Shown here: positions 25,959 to 37,300 of the stretch, piece by piece
How positions within the stretch are numbered: the stretch's first letter is position 1
Layout of the letters: each line of letters starts with the position of its first letter
From: Flammeovirga sp. SJP92
GTDB lineage: Bacteria; Bacteroidota; Bacteroidia; Cytophagales; Flammeovirgaceae
Reading direction: 5' to 3'
NCBI RefSeq assembly: GCF_001583495.1
Contig: NZ_LQAQ01000088.1
Span: 1-43,346 of the forward strand
Length of the DNA stretch: 43,346 bases
Translations under genes and position numbers: made by a program
The notes under the pieces: model-generated
Databases searched by the model: none
The model's input: the letters and a program-made list of their open reading frames with translations, nothing else
Told to the model about the DNA's origin: nothing

Positions 25959-28604
25959 ATGAAAAACGTACTTTTAATCTATTTATCCCTAATAGTATTT
26001 ATGGGAACTAAATCCTATGCTCAAAATAAAGAAGTTCCTTTACTGGATAGAGAAATTTTCTTTGGTAACCCTGAAATAGCTGGAGGACAGCTAAGTCCAG
26101 ATGGTAAATTTATCTCTTTCTTAAAAGAGTATAATGGAACCCTGAATATTTGGGTGAAAAAATTCGATGAGCCTTTTGAAAATGCAAAACCTCTCACCGA
26201 TAATGAACGTCCAATTGGAGGTTACTTTTGGACTTATGATGGGAAATATATCCTTTATGTAAAAGATAACAAAGGGGATGAAAACTACAATGTTTATGCT
26301 GTAGATCCATTGGCAGAAGTCAAAGAAGGAGTTCCAGAGGCGAAGAACCTAACACCGTTAAAAGATGTAACCGTTCAGATTTATCAGGTAAGTCGTAATG
26401 AGCCTAATATCATGATGGTAGGTATCAATGACAGAGATAAAGCATGGCATGACCTTTACAAGGTGGATATTGCTACAGGCGAAAGAACATTGATCTTTGA
26501 AAACAAAAACCGTATTACTGGTTGGAATTTTGACTGGGACGAAGAGCCAAGACTAGCCTACAGAACAAACGATAAAGGGCATTCTGAAATCATGCGTATT
26601 GATGGTGAAAATAAATTCACTAAAATATATGAGACCAACCTTGAAGAAAGTGCTTACGTAAGTGGATGGAATAAAGACAATTCACAGTTTTATTTAGTGT
26701 CAAATAAAGGTGATGTAGACTTGACAACATTGTACTTGATGAATCCAAAAACTGAAGCCATTGAAAAAGTAGAAAGCGATCCTAAAAACAAAGTGGACTT
26801 TGGTGGTGTATTTTTAGATGATAACACCAGAGAACTTTTGTACACTTCTTATACTTACGACAAGCGTGAACGTCTTTGGAAAAATAAGAAATGGGCAAAG
26901 TTATTCAGTCACTTGGAAAAGCAGTTTAAAGGGAGAGAAGTTGGTTTCTCAAGTTTCACAAAAGACTATAAGCAGATGTTGATCTCTGTAACAGGGGACA
27001 AGTATGCACCAGATGTATACTATTACAACAGTGATACAAAAAAACTAATCCACCAATATACACCAAAGCCAAAACTGAAAGAAAATGAGCAGTATTTGGC
27101 AGAGATGAAACCCATCACATATAAAAGTAGCGATGGATTAGAAATTCCAGGTTACTTATCCATTCCCAAAAATAAAGAAGCGAAGAATCTTCCACTTGTA
27201 GTATTAGTACATGGAGGTCCAAAGGGTCCTAGAGATTACTGGGGTTACAACTCATATGTCCAAATGCTGGCCAATAGAGGTTATGCTGTATTGCAACCTA
27301 ACTTCAGAGCAAGTGGCGGCTATGGTAAATCATTCCTAAACGCTGGTAACAAGCAATGGGGTAAATTGATGCAAGATGATATCACTTATGGTGTAAAATA
27401 CTTGATCAGTGAGGGAACTGTAGATGCTTCCAAAGTAGCCATTATGGGCGGTAGTTACGGTGGATATGCTACACTAGCAGGTTTAGCATTTACTCCTGAT
27501 TTATACACTTGTGGAGTGGATATTGTAGGTCCAAGTAATCTATTCACGTTGCTGGAATCTATTCCTCCATATTGGGAAGCTTTCAGAAAATCACTGTATG
27601 AAATGACGGGTGATCCAGAGACAGAGGAAGGAAAGAAACTGATAGAAGAAACGAGCCCATTGTTCCATGTCGATAAAATGAAAAAGCCACTTCTGATTGT
27701 TCAGGGAGCCAATGACCCAAGAGTAAAGCAAGCGGAGAGTGATCAGATTGTGATTGCATTAAGAGATGCGGATAAAGAGGTAGAATACCTACTGGCTGAC
27801 GATGAAGGACACGGTTTCAGAAAGCCAACCAATAATATGGCCATGTGGGTAGCCACTGAGAAGTTTTTAGCCAAACACTTAGGTGGGAGATATCAAGAAG
27901 GAGGTTCGGATGAAGTGATGAAACGTTTAGGAGAAATCACGGTAGACGTTTCTAAAGTGACTTACACACCAAAAGAAGAGGTAGAGACTTCAGCTTCAAT
28001 TAAATTCACAACAACAGATATCATCCCAGGTGAGTATGATTATACTGTAACCATAGAAGTACAGGATAAAACTATTCCTATGACTTCGCACCGATCGGTG
28101 AAAAAAGAAGGGGAGTTTACAACTATCACTGACAAGGCGCAATCTCCAATGGGAGAGGTAGTTGATAAGTTATTTGTGAAAGATATGAAGCCAGTCAAAA
28201 GAGAAATTCAGCAAGGAGGACAAACTTTCTTGATGAACTTTGGGGAAGATAACATTGAGATGGAAATGATGGGACAGAAGTTCAATATTCCTGTTGAAGG
28301 AGCAGTGTTGTGTGGTGATATTGCTTTAGATTTATTCATCTCAAGAATGCCATTGAGAGAAGGTTTTGAAACGGTTTTCCTTTCACCAGATTTGATGACA
28401 CAAAAAATGAAACAGCTTCAAGTTAAAGTGAAAGAAAAGAAAGAAGAAAAGATTTATGTTGTAAGTTTAACTAATCTTGATAATACCAATGAAGTGACAG
28501 AATACACTATCAACGTTGAAGATATGATAGGTGTTCAAGAAACCAAAATTGTTCCTCAAATGGGTAATGCAAAAATTACAACTGTTTTGAAGCAAGATAA
28601 CTAA
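25959..28604 (+). CDS. Secreted S9-family (prolyl oligopeptidase-type) peptidase with C-terminal extension
   Basis: A serine peptidase of 881 residues exported by a signal peptide (cleavage near SYAQ, residue 22). Residues about 30-400 form the beta-propeller ([28 protein letters not shown]). The alpha/beta-hydrolase domain follows, with oxyanion segment LVHGGPKGP and the triad S499 (GGSYGGYA), D586 (GANDPRV) and H618 (DEGHGF). S9 enzymes of this layout cut dipeptides or short peptides after Pro or acyl residues in the periplasm. Unusually, about 230 residues follow the hydrolase domain (from about 655), strand-rich and without recognised motif. The gene has its own terminator. Confidence 0.9.
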   Translation: MKNVLLIYLSLIVFMGTKSYAQNKEVPLLDREIFFGNPEIAGGQLSPDGKFISFLKEYNGTLNIWVKKFDEPFENAKPLTDNERPIGGYFWTYDGKYILYVKDNKGDENYNVYAVDPLAEVKEGVPEAKNLTPLKDVTVQIYQVSRNEPNIMMVGINDRDKAWHDLYKVDIATGERTLIFENKNRITGWNFDWDEEPRLAYRTNDKGHSEIMRIDGENKFTKIYETNLEESAYVSGWNKDNSQFYLVSNKGDVDLTTLYLMNPKTEAIEKVESDPKNKVDFGGVFLDDNTRELLYTSYTYDKRERLWKNKKWAKLFSHLEKQFKGREVGFSSFTKDYKQMLISVTGDKYAPDVYYYNSDTKKLIHQYTPKPKLKENEQYLAEMKPITYKSSDGLEIPGYLSIPKNKEAKNLPLVVLVHGGPKGPRDYWGYNSYVQMLANRGYAVLQPNFRASGGYGKSFLNAGNKQWGKLMQDDITYGVKYLISEGTVDASKVAIMGGSYGGYATLAGLAFTPDLYTCGVDIVGPSNLFTLLESIPPYWEAFRKSLYEMTGDPETEEGKKLIEETSPLFHVDKMKKPLLIVQGANDPRVKQAESDQIVIALRDADKEVEYLLADDEGHGFRKPTNNMAMWVATEKFLAKHLGGRYQEGGSDEVMKRLGEITVDVSKVTYTPKEEVETSASIKFTTTDIIPGEYDYTVTIEVQDKTIPMTSHRSVKKEGEFTTITDKAQSPMGEVVDKLFVKDMKPVKREIQQGGQTFLMNFGEDNIEMEMMGQKFNIPVEGAVLCGDIALDLFISRMPLREGFETVFLSPDLMTQKMKQLQVKVKEKKEEKIYVVSLTNLDNTNEVTEYTINVEDMIGVQETKIVPQMGNAKITTVLKQDN

Positions 28605-28636
28605 AAACTTTAGTACTGCAGATTATATGATTCATG

Positions 28637-28665
28637 GCCACTCCATCAATGGAGTGGCTTTTTTT
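28637..28665 (+). terminator. Rho-independent terminator of the S9 peptidase gene
   Basis: GCCACTCCAT and ATGGAGTGGC form a 10-bp perfect inverted repeat followed by seven T, about 30 bases after the stop. Confidence 0.9.
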
Positions 28666-28872
28666 GTCCTAATTTATTTTAAAATATGACATTAGAAGAT
28701 AATTTATCTTTTTGATTGTTAATACTGCCTTTATGGTGTGATATGCATTGTTATTTGATTTGTAGTGTGTTATGTGGGTTTAAGATAAGATTGATATTTA
28801 ATGTTAGATATCTAAATGTTTATACGCAAACTATATTTGTTGTCTACTAAATTTATAATAGAATCAATACGA

Positions 28873-29883
28873 ATGAGACAGCAATTATCGATTTTTATAC
28901 TTGTGTTATTTTCTACTCAATTATTTTCTCAGGAACATATTGTGATCAATGAAAATGACTCTACAAATCAATACCCATACACCTTTCCAATTTGGGGAGA
29001 CAAACTTGAAGAAAAAGGAATTGATTTTCCATTACCGGCAGGTATCTCTTTGCATTATGTTTATAATGAAATGTATTTAGGGATCTCAGAGTTTGGTATG
29101 GGTATTAATGGTACTGACCTTTCATCAATTTTGAATGAACAAACACTTGGTTTTCAAACAACACGTGCTTATTCAAATGGAATTAATTTAAGGGGAGATT
29201 TATTTACCCTGCCTTTCTTAAACTTTTATGGCTTATTTTCTTATGTGGAAGGAGGAACAGAAGTTGCTCTACAACCTGACTTTGGAATGGGAGCAATGCC
29301 ACTTTTTAAATCTAGTGTAGTTTTTAACGCCATTTCATTTGGTGGTGGTATGACGTTCAATTATGGTTACAAGGATTATTTCTTTTCTGCAGATGTCAAT
29401 TATTCAGGCACGCGAACTGATTTATTAGAAAACGAAGTCAATGTTGTTGTTTCTTCATTTAGAATCGGTAAAAAGTTTAATCTTAAAAAGAAGGATCGTT
29501 TTGTCAATTTTTATGTAGGTGCAATGTATAGAAACTTTGTGAGTAGAGGGATCACTGCAGGTGTAGTCCAAATCAAAGAAGTGTTACCAGATTTAGACGA
29601 TCATTACAATATATGGTACAATCAATTAACTCCAATTCAGCAACGTTTATTGGACAAAACCATTGAAGGTGTTAATGAAGAATACAATTTAGCAATTGGA
29701 GAAGGTGGAGTAATGAATTCAACAGTGGATTATTACATTAAAAAAGACCTGATTAAAAAATGGACTTTCCAATTTGGTGGACAATTTCAATTAAGTAAAA
29801 GAATTTGGATAAGAGGAGAATATGGTGTTTCTGATTATTCAAAATTTATCATGACAGGTATTAATTATAGGTTCGGGATTTAA
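28873..29883 (+). CDS. Outer-membrane beta-barrel protein of unknown function
   Basis: A 336-residue protein exported to the envelope. The start at 28873 gives a standard signal peptide (RQQLSIFILVLFSTQLFSQ); the frame is open from 28816 but those residues precede the signal. The sequence alternates polar and hydrophobic residues in short strands with Gly-rich turns (FGGGMTFNYGYKDYFFSADVNYSGTR is one stretch), and the C-terminus repeats this (IWIRGEYGVSDYSKFIMTGINYRFGI region). The chain ends with a short YRFGI strand. A barrel of about 12 strands is likely. No family is named with confidence, and its substrate is unknown. Confidence 0.65.
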   Translation: MRQQLSIFILVLFSTQLFSQEHIVINENDSTNQYPYTFPIWGDKLEEKGIDFPLPAGISLHYVYNEMYLGISEFGMGINGTDLSSILNEQTLGFQTTRAYSNGINLRGDLFTLPFLNFYGLFSYVEGGTEVALQPDFGMGAMPLFKSSVVFNAISFGGGMTFNYGYKDYFFSADVNYSGTRTDLLENEVNVVVSSFRIGKKFNLKKKDRFVNFYVGAMYRNFVSRGITAGVVQIKEVLPDLDDHYNIWYNQLTPIQQRLLDKTIEGVNEEYNLAIGEGGVMNSTVDYYIKKDLIKKWTFQFGGQFQLSKRIWIRGEYGVSDYSKFIMTGINYRFGI

Positions 29884-29994
29884 TTAATAAAGAAGAGGCA
29901 ATAGGATTCAAAGAAGTACATTCTCTATTTATTTCTGAAATAGTTTCAAGTAGATTGATTAAATTAAGTGATCTTAAAACTAAATATTGATGTA

Positions 29995-31014
29995 ATGAGA
30001 TATAAGTTATTTGGCAAGTCTGGCTTGAAGGTTTCGGAGCTTTGTCTAGGAGCAATGACATTCGGAGAAGAATGGGGTACAGGAGCTGACTTTAATACTT
30101 CAAGTAAAATCTTTGATACTTTTGCTGATGCAGGAGGAAATTTTATTGATACTGCTAACTTTTACACCAACGGCACTTCAGAGAAATTCTTAGCTGATTT
30201 TGTAGGGACTGAAAGAGATCGCTATGTATTGGCTTCAAAATATACATTAATTGAAGATGCAAGTCACCCTAATGGGACAGGGAATTCAAGAAGAAATATG
30301 ATGAGAACAGTGGAAGCATCTTTAAAAAGAATGAACACTGATTATATGGATATTCTCTGGGTACATATGTGGGATTTTACGACAAGAGTAGATGAAGTAC
30401 TGAGGGCCATGAATGATTTAATATCTCAAGGAAAAGTATGTTACATTGGTATATCAGATACGCCTGCGTGGGTGGTCTCCAAAGCCAATATGATGGCAGA
30501 ACTGAGAGGATGGGAGGAATTTGTGGGTTTGCAGGTGGAGTACAGTCTTATCACCCGTGATATTGAGAGAGAATTACTGCCAATGGCCAATCACTATGGA
30601 ATGTCAGTGACTACTTGGTCACCTTTGGGAGCAGGATTGTTGTCTGGAAAATACAACAATGGAATGATCGATGAAGGAAGGTTGTCTGAAAAAAGCGTAA
30701 AGTTCAATCCGCAGAATATTGCGATTGCGAAAAAGGTAGCTAAAGTTGCAGAGAAGTTGGGTAAATCACCTTCACAAGTTGCCTTGAATTGGTTGAGAGC
30801 TCAGGATAAAAGTATCATTCCTATTATAGGTTCTAGAAAACCTCATCAAATAGAAGATAACTTGAAATGTTTGGAATGGGAGTTGCCTCAAGAAGACCTT
30901 CAAGAATTGTCTGATATCAGTAAGATAGATTTAGGTTTTCCAACAAAGTTTTTAAAAGAAGACAATGTGAAGAACTATGCATTCGGGGGTTGGTATGATA
31001 AAATTGATTTTTAG
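29995..31014 (+). CDS. Aldo/keto reductase
   Basis: An NAD(P)H-dependent reductase of the TIM-barrel aldo/keto reductase superfamily, 339 residues from the ATG at 29995 (MRYKLFGKSGLKVSEL); the upstream ATG at 29968 lacks family similarity. The catalytic tetrad is complete: D52 and Y57 in FIDTANFY, K82 in LASKYTL, H124 in ILWVHMWD. Cofactor-binding parts are GLQVEYSLI, TWSPLGAGLLSGKY and IIPIIGSRKPHQIEDN. It resembles the bacterial AKR branch related to potassium-channel beta subunits and YajO/YghZ types. The physiological substrate cannot be told. A terminator follows. Confidence 0.92.
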   Translation: MRYKLFGKSGLKVSELCLGAMTFGEEWGTGADFNTSSKIFDTFADAGGNFIDTANFYTNGTSEKFLADFVGTERDRYVLASKYTLIEDASHPNGTGNSRRNMMRTVEASLKRMNTDYMDILWVHMWDFTTRVDEVLRAMNDLISQGKVCYIGISDTPAWVVSKANMMAELRGWEEFVGLQVEYSLITRDIERELLPMANHYGMSVTTWSPLGAGLLSGKYNNGMIDEGRLSEKSVKFNPQNIAIAKKVAKVAEKLGKSPSQVALNWLRAQDKSIIPIIGSRKPHQIEDNLKCLEWELPQEDLQELSDISKIDLGFPTKFLKEDNVKNYAFGGWYDKIDF

Positions 31015-31342
31015 TATTTCTTCTAACATTCAATAATAAAATGTCATTCAGCCTTTTTGATGACGTATTTCACTATTTAAAGAAAGCAGTACTGTGATTT
31101 AAAGTTACATTACTGCTTTTTTGTTTTCTGAATTAGAACATAACCCAAGTATTTACGTATATTAACGAAAACCGAAGCTACTACTGAATTAAAAAATCTG
31201 CCTCCAAACATAAATGAAATCAATTGTAGTCATTTAATATTTTACATTTATATTTCAATTAACTGACTGATACATAGATGTGAAAATTCAAATGGATAGA
31301 TTTTTTTTGTTATTTGTTTTGTATGGCTGTTGAACCTGAGAT
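31015..31342. other. Gap upstream of the giant adhesin gene
   Basis: 328 bases without a gene. The first part holds the aldo/keto reductase terminator (31083-31123). The rest is AT-rich with a T-rich run just before 31320. It must contain the promoter of the giant gene, but I could not pick a convincing -33/-7 pair. Confidence 0.5.
31083..31123 (+). terminator. Rho-independent terminator of the aldo/keto reductase gene
   Basis: AAAGCAGTA pairs with TACTGCTTT, with TGT/ACA continuing inside, and the stem runs into a T tract. Confidence 0.75.
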
Positions 31343-34300
31343 ATGATAAGACATAAATACTTTATTCTACTATACTTTTTATTAAGCTTTTTACTTGTAG
31401 TGAACATAGCAAACGCACAAGTAGATTCTTTTACACAAATTGGGAGTTCGCCCACACAAAGTGTGATCTTGTCATGGGATTTTGAAGTGACAGGAATTAC
31501 CCCTTCATCTTCTGATTTTACAGTGACTGAAGATGTTGGAGGTACAATTACAGATGTCACATCAAGCTGTGAAGTTACGGTTGTTGAAATCAACCCAAGT
31601 TCAGATTATACTATCTATGTAAATGTAGGTGATAATTTTGCAGATGGGACAATATTTACATTGGAGTACAACCGTATGCCTCATGCTACGACTTCTTCTG
31701 ACACTTATACAATTGATACAAGTGCAGGATTAGAATCTGATGTGACAACATTTTCTTTGAGCACTGTTTCAGACTTGGGAGAGTTGAACAATGATGGGGT
31801 AACAAGCTTAAGTAATTTATTGTTTACCGTTAATTCCACAGCTACTAATATTGTTTATTTAAAATCAGGAATTACAACAATAGGAACTACCATAGCAACA
31901 GGTTCTGCAGACTTGATAGTTTCTTCTTCCTTGTCAGATGGAGACCATTTAATATATGCCTACGGTGTGGATACAAATGGAGACCTGACTTTTACTTCAG
32001 AACCGATAAATGTAACCATAGATACTTCAGTGCCAACAACACCAGGCACTTTAGACTTAAAAGCCACAAGTGATTCGGGAGGTGATGATACCGATGATAT
32101 CACGAACATAGATACACCAGAGATCAATGTAGCATCACTTACGGTTGAAGCTGGCAATGAAATCGTTTTTGAAAGTGATATTGATGGAGAAGTAGGCCGT
32201 TTTAATTACAGTTCCTCTCCCTATGATTTTACATTGAATAGCTTGTCAGATGGAGACCATGATATCACTTGTGTTGTTGTAGACTCAGCAGGGAATGAAA
32301 GTGTAGCTTCATCTACTTTAACGATTACTATTGATACAGATGTTCCTTCAGATCCGGTATTAAGTTTTCTGTCAAGTTCTGATACAGGCAGAGATGATAC
32401 GGATGGAAAAACCAATGATGATACTCCTGTTTTTAATGTGGTTTCAGAATCAGGAACTACTATTGAATTATTTGAAGGGTCCAACCCAGATGGAACTTTG
32501 ACAAGTACAGGTGACGATGATATTACAGCTTCTACATCATTGACAACCAATGGTGTTTATAGCTATACCGTAAAAGTAACAGATGAAGCAGGTAACGAAT
32601 CCAATGCTTCTAATACTGAAGCAGTAGACTATAAGTCTGTAACAGTAAGCACACTGTCTACGCCAACTTTAGATGCAGGTTCTGATTCAGGAACAACAGG
32701 TGATAATAAAACCAATGATCAAACGCCCACCTATTCTTTTTCGAGTTTAGATGATTCAGATGATAAAGAGCTTATTGTCAGTAGTAATTTGGATGGGGAA
32801 GTGGCAAGAGTGACAATCACAGGAACGAGTCAAGATGTTACTTTAAGCACTTTGTCAGAGGGTACACATACTTTGACCTATCATGCAGAAGATGTTTATG
32901 GAAATGTGGGAGCTACCGATAATGTCAGTTTGGAAATTGATATTACACCACCAACTTTAACGAATGTCACAATTGCTTCTAACAATTCTTCTAATACATC
33001 AATGGTGGCAGACGGAAATACATCAACCTTGACTTTTGTAAGTGATGAAGACCTTCAATCTTCATTTAATGTAACATTAGGAGGAGTATCTATAGCACCT
33101 TCAAAATCAGGATTGACGTATACAGCAGCAAATACATTTTCAACACCTGGAGCTTATACGGTTTTAGGAATTTCAATTCCAGTAGTGGATGAAGCTGGAA
33201 ACGTAGGTTCAACAGTGACGACTACGACTAATAGTTCTACAAATACATTTTTTCCAGCACTTACTAATACTGTCACCGCTCCAGGAACAATTAATTATTG
33301 TAATTCAGAGAGCTACACCTATACTATTTCTGGAGGAACAGCATCGGGTGGTTCAGGTACCTATACTTATTCATGGCAAAGAAGTAAAGATGGTGGCTCA
33401 TTTTCTGCTCTCAATTCTTATGGCGAAGATTATACTGAATCTTCAGGATTGGCTAGTGGAGTATACCGATATAGAAGAGTGGTCACAAGTGAAGGAATTT
33501 CTATCAATTCCAACGAAGTGATCGTGAATGTAAATCCAGATATTGCCTCCAATTCTATAAGTTCGAGCAGTGCCTCAGGTTATTGTAACTCAATTGCCGC
33601 AAATACTCTAGTATTCACAGGTTCAACTCCAACGGGTGGTAATTCATCTTACACCTATAGATGGCAAATGAGTACCGATGGCGGAAGTAACTGGTCAAAT
33701 TTATCAGGCACCTCTGCTTCTTATACACACGCCTCTACGATTTCTTCTTCAGGAACTGTAATGTTTAGAAGGAGAGTAATATCGGGTGGGTGTACTTCCT
33801 ACTCCAATGAGTTGTCTTATGTAGTCACAGCGTCCATTTCAAGTAATACAGTAGCCAATTCTACAGGAACATTAGTGTGTTTGAATGAGCCAATTATTTT
33901 AGTGGGTTCAGTTCCTGCAGGAGGTAATTCTACTTACACCTATCAATGGCAACAGAGTTTTAATAGTGGAAGCTATACCAATATTTCAGGAGCCACTTCA
34001 CAGAGTTATTTTCTGTCCAATGTGACGACTGCAGGAAATTATACCTTTAGAAGGGTGGTAACATCAGGCAATTGTACCTCTACTTCTTCGGCAACCTCAA
34101 CAATTACTGTCCCTTCAGAAGCAAGTGGATATACATTGTCACCAACTACAACCAACTATAGTGATCAGCAATCAACAGGTGTAGCTTTAGCAGCCTCAGG
34201 ATTGGTGGCAGGAGAAGATTTCTATTGTTCTGGTCCAGGTGTAGTAAGCACGGGAAATGGTGCAGGTGAAAATACTTTTTATCCCAACCTAGCAGGACAA

Positions 34301-37300
34301 GGTACACACATTGTCAATTATCACATCACAAAGGGAGGATGTGAAAAAGTAGACCAAGTATCATTTACAGTTTATGATGGTTCGAGTGTGATAAACCTTA
34401 ATCCATTGTATTGTGAAGATGATCCAGCGGTGGCTTTATCAATTCCTGGCGGAACACCATCATTTGTGGGCGGTGTACCTCCTTATACTTTAGTAAGGTT
34501 TGAAGGAACAGGTACATCAGGAGTAGGAATGCCATCTGGAGCCACTTTTACACCTTCTACAGTAGTAACTTCTACCGCAGATGGACAAAATGAAACGGTT
34601 ACAATTACAGCCGTTTATCAAGATAATACACCTCTTGTACCATTAGAATTTAGTGTTTCACAAGCGGTAACAGTGACTAAAAACCACGTGGCAGACATCA
34701 ATATGAGTCAATTGAATTATTGTATTGATGCTGCTGATTTCAATGTAACAGCAAATGTAGATGGTTCATTGACTACAGATGGAACATTCCAATTGGATTC
34801 CAATATACCAACCTCAAATCCTATTACAATTTCACCTTCGGGCTTGTCGTTAGGAAGTCACACGTTGACTTATACTTATACAGATGGTAATGGCTGTTCG
34901 GCTACAGATGTTGTAAATTTCTCAATCAATCCATTGCCTACAGTTAGTTTTGATTATGTATCAGCTACAGATGATGGTGATTTCTGTTTTGATGCCGATA
35001 CAGTATTTCTTCAAGGTAAATCAGGAGGATCAAATGTATCCTCGGGTGTTTTCTCTTCTTCTGATGCAAATGCAGGAGCAATAGTGAGTTATGGAGATGG
35101 AACTGGAGCGTTTATCCCATCCATGGCCAATGGAGATGAATTCAACTTGAATCAAGATTTTAAAATTACATTTACTTATACTGATGGTAATACTTGTGTC
35201 AATGCTGTAGATTCTACTGTTAATGTATACGGGTATGACCAAGTCACTTTGGCAAGAAGTTCTGCTACTGATTCGGTTTGTTATAGTGATGGAGATGTGA
35301 GAATAAGACCAATGGAAAGTGGTGCATTGTATTCAGGTTCGGGAGTAACTTGGAGTGTGGATACGGGAGCAAGTGGATTTACAACTCGTATGGACGGAAC
35401 GATTGATTTTCATCCTTCTATAGCGGCTGCTAATGCAGGAGAAACAAGTACAAGTGATTATTCAACTCATGTGATTACCTATTCCTATGAAAATTCAGAA
35501 GGATGTACAAGGGAAGTGAAAGATACGTTGTATGTAAAGCCATTGCCTTTGGCCCCAACATTAATTTCTTCAGTTCCTTCTTATTGTTCTCAAGACACGG
35601 GATTAGGTGATTTAGAGGTTTCAGGAGTTGTAGGAGCACAATTTTCATGGTCTTCTGATGCTTCATTCTCCTCAATTTTAAGTTCAACAAATACATTAAC
35701 TCCAGCAGATGCACCAACAGTTTCTACAGTGACAACAGTATCTTATTGGGTAAGACAAACTAATACAGAGTCATGTACTTCTGCCGCACTGAAGATAGAT
35801 ATTACAATTTATCCTAAAGCAACGGCTCCAACTTTATCGGCTTCTAATCAGACCACTTATTGTTCTGGAGCTACAATTTCAGCCTTGTCCGTGGCCACTG
35901 CAGGAAATAGTATAAAATGGTACTCGGATGCAGGGTTAACCACTCAAGTTGGGTTTGGAGATACTTATACACCAGCTGTAAATACAAATGTTGCGGCAGA
36001 CTCTACCATAACTTACTATGTAACAGAGACCACTAATGGTTGTGAAGGATTGCCAACATCTATTACACTCACTATCTATAAAACGCCCGATCCACCAACT
36101 TTCAATCCCGTTGCACAGCTTTGTTCAGGAGATGCCTTATCGAGTTTAAGTATTGCATCAGGTTCTAATGTCAGGTGGTATTCTGATGCAGCAGGAACAT
36201 CCTTATTAGGTACCGGTAATAATTACTTGCCTTCTTTTGCAACAGATGTGGTCAATGACTCCACCGTAACGATTTATGCAACGAGTAGATTGAATGGGTG
36301 TGAAAGTGTTACCTCTTCAGTTGATATTAATATCAATGCATTGCCTCCTCCACCTACAGTACCAGCAATCACTCCTTATTGTGAAGGAGATGCAATAACG
36401 GCGATGACTGCATCAGGAGAAACAGGTGCTTCTTTTGAGTGGTATTCCGATGAAACATTATCCACCTTGGAAGCGACTACAGCGACTTATGACCCAATGA
36501 TGAATGCTCCAAGTTATCCAACGTTAGATACATTGAATTTTTGGGTGATTCAAATAGCAACAGATGGTTGTGAGAGTGAACCTTTAGAGGTAGATATTCC
36601 TGTTTATCCTAGACCATCGGCACCATCCTTATCCGCAAGTAACCAGCTGGTTTACTGTTCAGGAGATGCGATTACTCAACTTTCTGTGGCAACAGCAGGC
36701 AATAGCATTAAGTGGTATTCGGATGCAGGACTTACTAATCAAGTAGGTTTTGGAGATGATTTCACCCCAGCTTTGAACACCAATGTTGCGGCAGATTCTA
36801 CGGTGACTTATTATGTAACCGAGACCACCAATGGTTGTGAAGGTGCCGCGACATCAACAACACTGACCATCTATAAAACGCCTGATGCTCCAACTTTCAA
36901 TCCTGTAGCATTAGTCTGTTCTGGAGATGCACTATCTAGTATAAGCGTCGCTACAGGTTCCAATGTACGTTGGTATTCAGACGCCGCCGGAACTAGTTTG
37001 CTTGGAACGGGTAATAATTATTTGCCGTCTTTTGGAACAACAGTAGTCAATGACTCTACCGTGACGATTTATGCTTCTAGTACCTTGAATGGTTGTGAGA
37101 GTGTAACTTCTTCTGTAGCTATCAATATCAATGCTTTGCCAGCAGAACCAACAGTGCCAACTATTTCTCCTTATTGTGAAGGGGATGTTGTGGCATCAAT
37201 GACTGCATCAGGAGAAACGGATGCAGACTTTGAGTGGTACTCTGATGAAAGTTTAACAACGAGGGTAGCCACTACTGCTACTTTTGATCCTATGATCAAT

